Origin: Gammaproteobacteria bacterium
GTDB lineage: Bacteria; Pseudomonadota; Gammaproteobacteria; GCF-002020875
Direction of reading: 5' to 3'
Assembly (NCBI GenBank): GCA_018671205.1
Contig: JABHIC010000046.1
Span: 1-7,248, forward strand
Length of the DNA: 7,248 bases
Part shown: positions 1 through 6,094 of the stretch, in pieces
Numbering within the stretch: the stretch's first letter is position 1
Layout: every line of letters starts with the position of its first letter
Made by a program: the position numbers and the translations under genes
Notes under the pieces: generated by a model
What the model was told of the DNA's origin: nothing
What the model saw: only the letters and a program-made list of their open reading frames with translations
Databases searched by the model: none

Positions 1-587
1 GGGTAGTAGACCGCAGAGAGGGGAGCGAGGGCGAACACCAGTACCCAGGCGAGGCTCTCTGCCCCCAGTCCATAGCGTAGAATCAGCGCAACCACCCCGA
101 GTCCGGTGGCCCAACCCATCACAATAAGCTGGAAGAAGAAGACCAGCAGCGGCAGACCCATATCAAAAAGGTTGAAGGTGTAGAGCAGTATGGCGAGGGC
201 GGCTGCGGAAAAAAGTCCGATGCAGGTTCGGATCAGGCTGATGAGCAGCAGCGCCGTGATATGTTCCGAGACCCGGAGTGGGGAGACGAAGAGGTGCCCA
301 AGATTGCGGGCATACATCTCCTCAATAAAGGGGAGTGAGACCCCAAGGTGCCCACGAAACAGGACATCCCACAACATCACGGCAGCCAACAGTACACCAC
401 TGGCTTGTGCCAGCCAGCTACTGTGTTGTACAAAAAATTGTGAGATTAGCCCCCAGAGAATCATCTGTACCGCAGGCCAGTAGACCAGTTCCAGCAGGCG
501 CGGCCAGGAGCGGCGCAGTAGATAGACATAGCGTAGTACCATTGCACCGACCCGACGGGGTGAGAAGTGGGGGTTACCGTTCATCAT
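1..587 (-). CDS. ABC-2 type transporter permease, partial (C-terminus beyond window)
   Basis: Reading leftward from the ATG at 587-585, an open frame of 195 codons runs off the left edge without a stop. The N-terminus is short and basic (about residues 1-30), as expected for a cytoplasmic leader. Hydrophobic segments follow at about 31-53, 63-78, 111-137, 144-171 and 178-195. The stretch around 81-110 (polar/acidic, PFIEEMYARNLGHLFVSPLR) resembles the coupling region of ABC-2 permeases, where the subunit contacts its ATPase. The start overlaps the stop of the upstream ATPase gene by ATGA, so translation is probably coupled; a second ATG directly after it (584-582) is an alternative. The product is the inner-membrane subunit that would pair with the adjacent ATPase to form an exporter. 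The substrate cannot be told from sequence; drug, lipid or polysaccharide export are all possible for this family. Family call is firm, function open. Confidence 0.85.
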   Translation of the reverse strand, partial: MMNGNPHFSPRRVGAMVLRYVYLLRRSWPRLLELVYWPAVQMILWGLISQFFVQHSSWLAQASGVLLAAVMLWDVLFRGHLGVSLPFIEEMYARNLGHLFVSPLRVSEHITALLLISLIRTCIGLFSAAALAILLYTFNLFDMGLPLLVFFFQLIVMGWATGLGVVALILRYGLGAESLAWVLVFALAPLSAVYY

Positions 588-1324
588 GCGGAGTCTCTTC
601 CGCGTGCAATATCGAGAAAGACCTGCTCCAGAGTCTCTCGTCCATAATTGGAGATTAACTGTTGCGGGGTACCACGATCAATAATTTTCCCACTACGCAT
701 CAGCAGCACCTGATCACAGAGTCGCTCTACCTCGGGCATATTGTGAGAAGCGAGCAGTACGGTGGCTCCGCTCTCTTTGACATAGCGCTCCAGATGGGTG
801 CGGATGCGGTCTCCGGTATCGGGGTCAAGAGAGGCCGTTGGTTCGTCCAGAAGCAGTACTTTGGGCTTGTTCAATAGCGATTTAGCCAGTGCAATACGGG
901 TCTTTTGTCCTGCCGAGAGGCTGCCGTAGGGGCGATCCAGAAACTGGAGAATATCAAGCTCAGCAGCCAGCTGGTCAATCCGTTCGCGCAGCGGTGTTAC
1001 ATGGTAGAGGCGCCCATAGACCAGCAGATTTTCCAGTACCGTCAGCCGCCCCGGCAGATCAAGGTAGGGTGAGGAGAAGTTCATCATCGGCAACGCCTGG
1101 TAGCGGTCAGTGAGCATATCCACACCGAGTATATCGATCGACCCGCCATCCGGGGTCAGCAGCCCCAGTAACATGGCCATTGTGGTGGTCTTGCCGGCAC
1201 CGTTGCCGCCGAGTAGTGCGGTGATGGAGCCCGCCGGAACCGTAAAGGAGAGGTCATTTACTGCATTGATCTCTCCAAAGGTGCGGAGCAGATGGCTCAC
1301 CTCAATGGTCGGTTGTGCACTCAT
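584..1324 (-). CDS. ABC transporter ATP-binding protein (ABC-2 exporter type)
   Basis: This 246-residue protein is a complete single nucleotide-binding domain. Walker A is G39-G-N-G-A-G-K45-T-T, the signature is L136-S-A-G-Q140, Walker B is VLLLDE ending at D160-E161, the D-loop is S165-L-D167 and the switch histidine is H194. The Q-loop position appears to hold Asn (N82 in MMNFSSPY) rather than Gln. The tail with LEQVFLDIARGR (232-243) is typical of ATPases serving ABC-2 permeases. It would hydrolyse ATP at the inner face of the membrane to power the adjacent permease. It starts 24 bases after the stop of the upstream hypothetical gene and overlaps the permease start by 4 bases, so the three genes probably form one transcript. 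No strong Shine-Dalgarno sequence precedes the ATG; a GAG lies almost against it. The substrate is unknown. Confidence 0.93.
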   Translation of the reverse strand: MSAQPTIEVSHLLRTFGEINAVNDLSFTVPAGSITALLGGNGAGKTTTMAMLLGLLTPDGGSIDILGVDMLTDRYQALPMMNFSSPYLDLPGRLTVLENLLVYGRLYHVTPLRERIDQLAAELDILQFLDRPYGSLSAGQKTRIALAKSLLNKPKVLLLDEPTASLDPDTGDRIRTHLERYVKESGATVLLASHNMPEVERLCDQVLLMRSGKIIDRGTPQQLISNYGRETLEQVFLDIARGRDSA

Positions 1325-1348
1325 CTCAATCGAATTTATCCAAAATGG

Positions 1349-2020
1349 TCAGTGTGCTTCCCTTATTTTCTGCATGATCTCCAGCGCAGACTCTGATACC
1401 GGTTCGTCTGCCCCTTCTACCCGCTGAAGTATCTCCTCCATCTGCTGCTGAAGCTGTTGCAGCTGTACCGCTTCAAGAATGGGTAGTAGTGTTTCTACCT
1501 CTTCAGTCGTAGCAGAGAGCAGTGTTGCGGGTAGATCCTCGCTGGAGATGGGGCTCTCCTCCCGCATCATTGCAGCAACGATGGGGCTTTGCAGCGCCTT
1601 GTGAAGCAGCTTCCGCTCGCTGCTGGCTTGCTGAACCTGCTGCAGAAAGGCACTCTCCTCATCGGCATGTTTAAGTAGTGTGTTTTCAAACAGGGTGATC
1701 AGTTGAGTCAGTGCCTTCTGCTCCTGAGGCTGTGGAGTGCAGAGGTTCATGCATTGGGTATAACAGTGGTCGAGTTGATCGGTCAGCGTCAATAACTGCT
1801 CTGCCTCGGCCTTATCCGGTAGTGTGGAGACCTTGTGAACCAGACTCTGGAACTGTTTTTTGAATTGTTGCTGCTCCTCGCCATCCCTCTCACGCGCCTC
1901 CACCACCTGATGCTGAACCACAGTACGGGCGGACTCTGGAAAGAGGGGGTTATTGGATCGGCGAATGAGTTGCTGCTCCCAGCAACCGGGTTTTTTACTG
2001 AAATTGGGGGAGAGATTCAT
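1349..2020 (-). CDS. Hypothetical helical protein, first gene of the ABC transporter run
   Basis: I do not recognise a named family. From the ATG at 2020 the protein has 223 residues. It has no signal peptide or membrane segment and is rich in Glu, Gln and Leu, consistent with a mostly alpha-helical soluble protein. A Gln/Leu/Glu helix at about 182-202 could form a coiled coil. The N-terminus (NLSPNFSKKPGCWEQQL) is distinctive, with C13-W14; further cysteines are at 86, 90 and 94 (CYTQCMNLC), a spacing that could bind metal, though this is speculation. Two helical halves are separated near residues 95-100 by a Pro/Gln linker. The frame stays open to an ATG at 2059, but 2020 is preferred because the protein-like composition begins there and the extra 13 residues look random. 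It lies 24 bases before the ATPase gene on the same strand, so a link to that transporter is plausible but unproven. Confidence 0.75.
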   Translation of the reverse strand: MNLSPNFSKKPGCWEQQLIRRSNNPLFPESARTVVQHQVVEARERDGEEQQQFKKQFQSLVHKVSTLPDKAEAEQLLTLTDQLDHCYTQCMNLCTPQPQEQKALTQLITLFENTLLKHADEESAFLQQVQQASSERKLLHKALQSPIVAAMMREESPISSEDLPATLLSATTEEVETLLPILEAVQLQQLQQQMEEILQRVEGADEPVSESALEIMQKIREAH

Positions 2021-2030
2021 CTTTCTATAG

Positions 2031-2036
2031 TATAAT
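2031..2036 (+). promoter_or_regulatory. Possible -10 element for bipA
   Basis: A perfect TATAAT lies 79 bases ahead of the bipA ATG and would give a leader of about 70 bases. There is no convincing -35 at 16-18 bases and no extended TG, so this is a weak call based on one hexamer in the divergent region. The same AT-rich patch reads TATACT on the minus strand (2034-2029), close to the start of the divergent hypothetical gene. Confidence 0.3.
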
Positions 2037-2073
2037 TGACTGTTTATTCTCATAGCCATAGCCCATTCGCGAG

Positions 2074-2098
2074 CGTGGTTACAACGATTTTTACCACG
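2074..2098 (+). promoter_or_regulatory. Inverted repeat in the bipA leader
   Basis: CGTGGT (2074-2079) and ACCACG (2093-2098) are perfect 6-base arms around a 13-base loop that can pair only patchily. They end 17 bases before the bipA ATG. They could form an mRNA hairpin in the leader or a protein-binding dyad. There is no U-run, so it is not a terminator. Its function is unknown. Confidence 0.3.
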
Positions 2099-2115
2099 GA
2101 TACTGGACTACTTTG

Positions 2116-3945
2116 ATGTCAAACTCCATCGAAAAGCTACGCAATGTTGCAATTATTGCCCATGTTGACCACGGGAAAACCACCCTGGTTGACCAACTTC
2201 TACAGCAGTCGGGTACGCTGGAGGTGCGGGGTGAGGCCGAGGAGCGGGTAATGGACTCCAATGAGCTGGAGAAGGAGCGTGGAATCACTATCCTCTCTAA
2301 AAATACCGCCATTCTCTGGAATGGCTACCGGATTAACATTGTAGACACCCCGGGACATGCCGACTTTGGTGGTGAGGTGGAGCGGGTTTTGTCGATGGTC
2401 GATTCGGTACTGCTGTTGGTGGACGCGGTTGAGGGTCCGATGCCACAGACCCGTTTTGTGACCCAGAAGGCGCTTGAGCATGGCCTGAGTCCGGTGTTGG
2501 TGGTCAATAAGGTAGACCGCCCTGGTGCCCGTCCTGATTGGGCAGTGGACCAGACCTTTTTCCTCTTTGACCGCCTTGGGGCCAATGATGAGCAGCTCGA
2601 TTTTCCGGTGCTCTACGCATCGGCACTACAGGGGTTCGCGAGCCTCAATGCACAGGTGCGAGAGGGGGATATGACTCCGCTGCTTGAGGCCATAGTAGAG
2701 CATGTCAAATACCCGGATGTGGATGAGTCAGGTCCATTCCGCATGCAGGTGAGCGCGCTCGACTACTCTAGCTATGTTGGGGTAATCGGGGTGGGGCGGA
2801 TTGAGCGTGGCAGTGTGCGAACCAACTCCAATGTCACGATTCTCTCTGCGGATGGCAACCAGCGAAATGGTCGTATGTTGCAGATTCTCGGCTTCCTCGG
2901 ACTGGAGCGTGTCGAAGTCGACCATGCTACTGCTGGAGATATCATCGCCTTTACCGGGGTCGATGGGTTGAAGATCTCTGATACCCTCTGTGATCCAAAC
3001 TATGCAGAGGCGCTACCCCCGCTCACGGTGGATGAGCCGACCCTGAGTATGACCTTCCAGGTCAACAACTCCCCGTTTGCGGGTAAGGAGGGGAAATATG
3101 TCACCAGTCGAAACATTCGTGAACGTCTGCAACAAGAGCTGATCCACAATGTGGCACTGCGGGTCGATGAGACAGAAGATCCCGATAAATTTCGGGTATC
3201 GGGTCGCGGTGAGTTACACCTCTCTATTTTGATCGAGAACATGCGCCGTGAGGGGTATGAGCTGGGAATCTCCCGCCCAGAGGTGATTATCCGTGAGATT
3301 GATGGGGTGAGCAGTGAGCCCTACGAGAGTATGACGGTCGATGTGGAGGAGAACCATCAGGGCACGGTGATGGAAAAGCTGGGAGAGCGTAAAGGTGATC
3401 TGGCTGATATGGTGCCGGATGGCAAGGGACGAATCCGTATGGACTACATCATTCCATCACGTGGCCTGATCGGCTTCCGTACAGAGTTTTTGACCGCCAC
3501 TTCCGGTACCGGGCTGATCTACCACACCTTTGACCACTATGGTCCCAGGGTGAAAGGCAAGATTGGTGAGCGCCATAATGGGGTGCTGGTCTCCAATGGA
3601 AAAGGTAAGGCGTTGGCGTATGCACTGTTTAATCTGCAGGAGCGTGGTCGTCTCTTTATCGGCCATGCTGAGGAGGTCTATGAGGGGATGATTGTTGGTA
3701 TCAACTCACGAGATAGTGATATGGTCGTCAACCCACTGAAGGCGAAACAGCTCAATAATATTCGTGCAGCGGGTACCGATGAAAACCTGGTTCTCTCCCC
3801 CCCCATCCGTATGACCCTGGAACAGGCACTGGAATTTATCAATGAGGATGAGCTGGTTGAGGTGACACCGGCATCCATCCGTATCCGTAAAAAACTGCTG
3901 ACCGAGAATGAGAGAAAGCGCGCGGGTCGTCCTCCAAGAGGGTAG
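2116..3945 (+). CDS. bipA: Ribosome-associated GTPase BipA/TypA
   Basis: This 609-residue protein is full length for the family (about 607 in E. coli). It is a translational GTPase of the EF-G/LepA class that binds the 70S ribosome, helps 50S subunit assembly and is needed for growth in the cold or under stress. All G motifs are present: G1 A15-HVDHGK-T22, G2 with R55-G-I-T58-I, G3 D77-T-P-G-H81, G4 N131-K-V-D134 and G5 S169-A-L. A beta-barrel domain follows at about 205-300, then EF-G-like domains III and V (about 305-480) and the BipA-specific C-terminal domain, including the IPSRGLIGFRTEFLT segment and the KGKALAYALFNLQERG stretch. The ATG at 2116 is chosen over the TTG directly before it because MSNSIEKLRNVAIIAHVDHG matches the usual N-terminus. 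A weak GGA at 2105-2107 is the likely ribosome binding site. No terminator separates it from the next gene. Confidence 0.98.
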   Translation: MSNSIEKLRNVAIIAHVDHGKTTLVDQLLQQSGTLEVRGEAEERVMDSNELEKERGITILSKNTAILWNGYRINIVDTPGHADFGGEVERVLSMVDSVLLLVDAVEGPMPQTRFVTQKALEHGLSPVLVVNKVDRPGARPDWAVDQTFFLFDRLGANDEQLDFPVLYASALQGFASLNAQVREGDMTPLLEAIVEHVKYPDVDESGPFRMQVSALDYSSYVGVIGVGRIERGSVRTNSNVTILSADGNQRNGRMLQILGFLGLERVEVDHATAGDIIAFTGVDGLKISDTLCDPNYAEALPPLTVDEPTLSMTFQVNNSPFAGKEGKYVTSRNIRERLQQELIHNVALRVDETEDPDKFRVSGRGELHLSILIENMRREGYELGISRPEVIIREIDGVSSEPYESMTVDVEENHQGTVMEKLGERKGDLADMVPDGKGRIRMDYIIPSRGLIGFRTEFLTATSGTGLIYHTFDHYGPRVKGKIGERHNGVLVSNGKGKALAYALFNLQERGRLFIGHAEEVYEGMIVGINSRDSDMVVNPLKAKQLNNIRAAGTDENLVLSPPIRMTLEQALEFINEDELVEVTPASIRIRKKLLTENERKRAGRPPRG

Positions 3946-3976
3946 CCGACCACCACCAGTAGAGAGGGCTTGAGCG

Positions 3977-4381
3977 ATGAATATTGTTGTGCTGGATAAA
4001 GGGTGTCTGCCAGAGGGGGCGGAGTTCCCCTTTCTGGAGGCTCCTAAATATGGCTGGGTTGAGCGTCTGCAGGTGGCAGAGGAAGAGATGGCCGAGGTTG
4101 CATGGCGAGCTCATATTTTGGTAACCGTCAATACCCCGGTTCGTGCGGCGGTGATCGATCAGTTGCCACTGCTGAAAATGGTCGTCATTATGAAGGATTG
4201 TGCGGACAACAGCTGTGATCTGGTCGATATGGAGGCCGCTAATGCGCGCGAGATCCAGGTGGCTCATGTACCGGATGGCGCCATTGATGGGGTAGAAAAT
4301 TCCACAGCGAGTTGTGCTGAGGTGGTACGTATCATCGATGCGATGATTGTTGGGAAGCCGACGAATCTGTTATTCCGTTAA
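3977..4381 (+). CDS. Stand-alone N-terminal domain of a D-2-hydroxyacid dehydrogenase-like protein
   Basis: This 134-residue protein aligns in pattern with the first third of the D-isomer-specific 2-hydroxyacid dehydrogenase family (glycerate/phosphoglycerate dehydrogenases). It begins with a strand MNIVVLD, followed by the AHILVTVNTPVRAAVIDQLPLLKMVVI block (45-71), the DLVDMEAANAREIQVAHVPD block (81-100) and the start of the crossover helix TASCAEVVRIIDAMI (110-124). It stops exactly where the NAD-binding Rossmann domain should begin. The GxGxxG motif and the catalytic Arg, Glu and His of the complete enzyme are therefore absent, and nothing after the stop restores them. The usual Gly-rich segment before DLEAA is replaced by MKDCADNSC. 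Dehydrogenase activity is not expected. A GAGAGG 9 bases before the ATG looks like a good ribosome binding site, and the gene starts 31 bases after bipA, probably in one transcript. It is either a decayed remnant or a domain reused for binding; the clean frame and start signals favour an expressed protein. Confidence 0.75.
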   Translation: MNIVVLDKGCLPEGAEFPFLEAPKYGWVERLQVAEEEMAEVAWRAHILVTVNTPVRAAVIDQLPLLKMVVIMKDCADNSCDLVDMEAANAREIQVAHVPDGAIDGVENSTASCAEVVRIIDAMIVGKPTNLLFR

Positions 4382-4404
4382 TTCTGACGAGTAATCTCTG
4401 CCCT

Positions 4405-4806
4405 CTAGCCGCCCTCTAACTGAGCACTCTTCAGCGCCGTCAGTTTTCGCCGTTGCCGCTTATCCGGGCGGCCTTGCCGCTGACTGCGTGCGTGGTTCTC
4501 GAGCCTTTTCCGTTCCACTTCGGAGAGCCGATCCTTCAGGCTCTGCTCACTCTCTCTGTAGAGCTGTTGTGCCTCACTGGCCGGCCGGCGTTGTCTGCTG
4601 ATCTTCTCCACAAAGAGCTCAAAGCGGGTGTCACCACGGCGGATCTCCAGCCGGTCTCCCACCCTGATGTTGCGTGAGGGTTTGATCCGTCCACCATTAA
4701 GGTGCACCTTTCCACCGGAGATGGCATCGGTGGCGAGTCGTCGGGTCTTGAAAAAGCGGGCGGCCCAGAGCCACTTATCCAGTCGTAGCGTTATCTCTTC
4801 ATTCAT
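4405..4806 (-). CDS. hslR: Heat shock protein Hsp15, ribosome-associated S4-domain protein
   Basis: At 133 residues the protein equals E. coli Hsp15 in length. An S4 RNA-binding domain fills about residues 7-55, with the characteristic LRLDKWLWAARFFKTRRLA (7-25), GGKVHLNG (31-38) and KPSRNIRVGD (42-51). The Hsp15 marker QRRPASEA (72-79) and the very basic tail RPDKRQRRKL (113-122) follow. Hsp15 is a cytosolic heat-shock protein that recognises free 50S subunits still carrying a nascent chain on tRNA and moves the tRNA to the P site so that the subunit can be recycled. The gene is convergent with the dehydrogenase-like gene, with 23 bases between their stops and no clear hairpin. It starts 3 bases after a 39-residue reading frame on the same strand, which suggests translational coupling. 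No sigma-32-like promoter could be recognised directly upstream. Confidence 0.96.
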   Translation of the reverse strand: MNEEITLRLDKWLWAARFFKTRRLATDAISGGKVHLNGGRIKPSRNIRVGDRLEIRRGDTRFELFVEKISRQRRPASEAQQLYRESEQSLKDRLSEVERKRLENHARSQRQGRPDKRQRRKLTALKSAQLEGG

Positions 4807-4809
4807 CGG

Positions 4810-4929
4810 TTATTCCAGTGGCATATACACTGCGGTTGCACGCCCACGTTCCTCGGCTCTTCGTGCGGTGCGTAGCAGTACTTGATCGGCTGCTGCAGTG
4901 GCGTTTTGAAAACAGTTCGGTAGTTTCAT
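4810..4929 (-). CDS. Putative small protein (39 aa) upstream of hslR
   Basis: From the ATG at 4929-4927 a 40-codon frame ends in TAA at 4812-4810, three bases before the hslR ATG. The product starts MKLPNCFQ and continues as an Ala/Arg/Glu-rich segment that looks like an amphipathic helix (about residues 10-31), then ends TAVYMPLE. It has no signal peptide or membrane segment. A GAAG five bases ahead of the ATG could serve as ribosome binding site. The tight spacing to hslR, the protein-like composition and the lack of another use for this stretch support a real gene. I do not recognise a family and assign no function. The opposite-strand frame over the same bases is an unlikely 5' extension of the PDC gene. 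Conservation next to hslR in relatives would settle it. Confidence 0.5.
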   Translation of the reverse strand: MKLPNCFQNATAAADQVLLRTARRAEERGRATAVYMPLE

Positions 4930-5015
4930 CGAATCTTCATTTCTTATCTCAGAACCACTGCGATATAGTAGCAAATAATTTTAGGGTCCCCGCCCCGGCA
5001 GAGCAGAAAATCAGT

Positions 5016-5969
5016 ATGAATACATTTACCGAGACTATTGAGTCGAGAAAGCGCTTGCTTGAGGAGCACCTGGGCGGTTTTATGGGGCGACTTGCGGAGC
5101 ACTGTGCCCGTGGCTGGGGGATTCGTGAACGGCTGGATCAGGCGCTACTGCAATCACTGCAAGAGAATGACCATATTGCCGCTTCACGTCTGCTCTATAT
5201 TGTGGATATCAATGGTGTTCAGCTCAGCTCCAATATCTTCTCTACGGGTGAGGTAGATGAAAGCCGGGTAGGGCAGGATCTCTCGGCACGCCCCTATATC
5301 TCCACGGTGTTGCCCAGTGATGGGTTCTTCCTTTCCGATGTCTACATCAGTCAGCGGAACCGCCGCAGTCTGGTGACAGCGGTACAGCTGATTCGTATCG
5401 GTGAGGTGGTGAAGGGGTTTGTCTGTGTCGATTTTGAGCTGGGGATGTTGCCGGAGGTGGGTCAGCCAACAGAGGATCGGCGGATCTGGATGCAGGTGAA
5501 GGGTGACCCATCGATCAGGAATACGCTGTTTATGCAGAGCCGTGCCATCAGCCCAATGGATGACCGGATCGATGATGTGATGTCGATTGTCGATGAGTTG
5601 ATGGTGGAGCGGGGAATCTTCCATGCCAAGCTTCACTTCTCCAGCTCCAGGGCAACCCTCTGGCTATTTGATGACCCCTACCGTTATCGGGTTCACGTGT
5701 TGGATGAGATTCTCAATCCATCGGTCTGTCTTGCCTATCCGCTACGTGGTTATCCGCAGAGTGCGTTGGTTCCTGCGGATAAATTGCGGTTGATTCTGGA
5801 CCGTTTCAAGTGGCTTCGGCAGGTTGATGAGACGATCTATCTGCGTGCGGCATCGATCAATATTATCAATGGAATTGTTGCTCTCAACTTCTCCTGTGAT
5901 GGCTCACACTACCTTCCTTATGAGGAGTTTTTAGAGATGGATGAGCGCTTCTGGTTTGGAACGGATTAA
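5016..5969 (+). CDS. Soluble PDC/Cache-type sensor domain protein
   Basis: The protein has 317 residues from the ATG at 5016. Residues about 5-145 have the layout of a PDC (PhoQ/DcuS/CitA-like, Cache) ligand-binding fold: a long N-terminal helix, then LLYIVDINGVQLSS (59-72), GQDLSARPYI (87-96), GFFLSDVYIS (103-112), a strand at LVTAVQLI (119-126) and VVKGFVCVDFEL (131-142). Such domains usually bind small carboxylates, amino acids or similar ligands outside the cell, between two membrane helices. Here no signal peptide or membrane segment is visible, so the protein is predicted to be cytoplasmic. There is no kinase, GGDEF, EAL or methyl-accepting output domain; residues about 155-317 match nothing I can name. 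The start was placed at 5016 because the upstream in-frame residues look random and lie antisense to the small gene. The ribosome binding site is weak. Ligand and role are unknown. Confidence 0.8.
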   Translation: MNTFTETIESRKRLLEEHLGGFMGRLAEHCARGWGIRERLDQALLQSLQENDHIAASRLLYIVDINGVQLSSNIFSTGEVDESRVGQDLSARPYISTVLPSDGFFLSDVYISQRNRRSLVTAVQLIRIGEVVKGFVCVDFELGMLPEVGQPTEDRRIWMQVKGDPSIRNTLFMQSRAISPMDDRIDDVMSIVDELMVERGIFHAKLHFSSSRATLWLFDDPYRYRVHVLDEILNPSVCLAYPLRGYPQSALVPADKLRLILDRFKWLRQVDETIYLRAASINIINGIVALNFSCDGSHYLPYEEFLEMDERFWFGTD

Positions 5970-6046
5970 TTTTTAGAGGTGCTCTTTATTGGGTAGTCAC
6001 GACCCTTCCAGCGTGTCTCACAATATTTAAGTAACTGTCTGAACAC

Positions 6047-6075
6047 TTTAACATGCTTGACTTATTCAATAGAAT
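6047..6075 (+). promoter_or_regulatory. Candidate promoter of the ArsR-rhodanese/trhP unit
   Basis: TTTAAC (6047-6052) and TAGAAT (6070-6075) are 17 bases apart. The -10 matches the sigma-70 consensus at 5 of 6 positions, the -35 at 3 of 6. Transcription would begin near 6082, leaving a short leader with the GAAG ribosome binding site (6087-6090). An alternative pair, TTGACT (6057-6062) and GATTAT (6080-6085) with an extended TG, also has 17-base spacing but would start only about 3 bases before the ATG. Confidence 0.4.
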
Positions 6076-6089
6076 GTGTGATTATTGAA
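6065..6089 (+). promoter_or_regulatory. Candidate ArsR-family operator (7-bp inverted repeat)
   Basis: TTCAATA (6065-6071) and TATTGAA (6083-6089) form a perfect inverted repeat with an 11-base spacer, so the half-site centres are 18 bases apart. It ends 5 bases before the ATG of the ArsR-type gene and covers the -10 of one candidate promoter, the -10 of the other, and part of the ribosome binding site. ArsR/SmtB repressors commonly bind AT-rich dyads carrying TTCA/TGAA half-sites over their own promoters. Autorepression is inferred from this placement. Confidence 0.5.
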
Positions 6090-6094
6090 GCGTT

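Noticed and set aside
190..1427. Plus-strand open frames across the ABC transporter genes
   Set aside because: They are antisense to well-supported genes, lack family features and have random composition.
2021..2059. Longer start (ATG at 2059) for the hypothetical gene of the ABC run
   Set aside because: The 13 extra residues have no protein-like pattern and no ribosome binding site precedes the ATG. The alternative is not fully excluded, because the site before 2020 is also poor.
2051..2062. Tandem CATAGC repeat in the divergent region
   Set aside because: Two copies of a 6-base unit are within chance and have no evident regulatory meaning.
2113..2115. TTG start for bipA one codon upstream
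   Set aside because: The adjacent ATG gives the usual BipA N-terminus and is the stronger start codon.
4382..4404. Bidirectional terminator between the convergent dehydrogenase-like gene and hslR
   Set aside because: No inverted repeat can be found in the 23-base gap.
4818..5015. In-frame 5' extension of the PDC-domain gene back to an ATG at 4818
   Set aside because: The 66 extra residues look random, lie antisense to the small gene before hslR, and the PDC-like helix begins only after the ATG at 5016.
5971..5992. AGAG-GTG-CTCT hairpin after the PDC gene as a terminator
   Set aside because: The stem has only 4 base pairs with a 3-base loop and no proper T-run follows.
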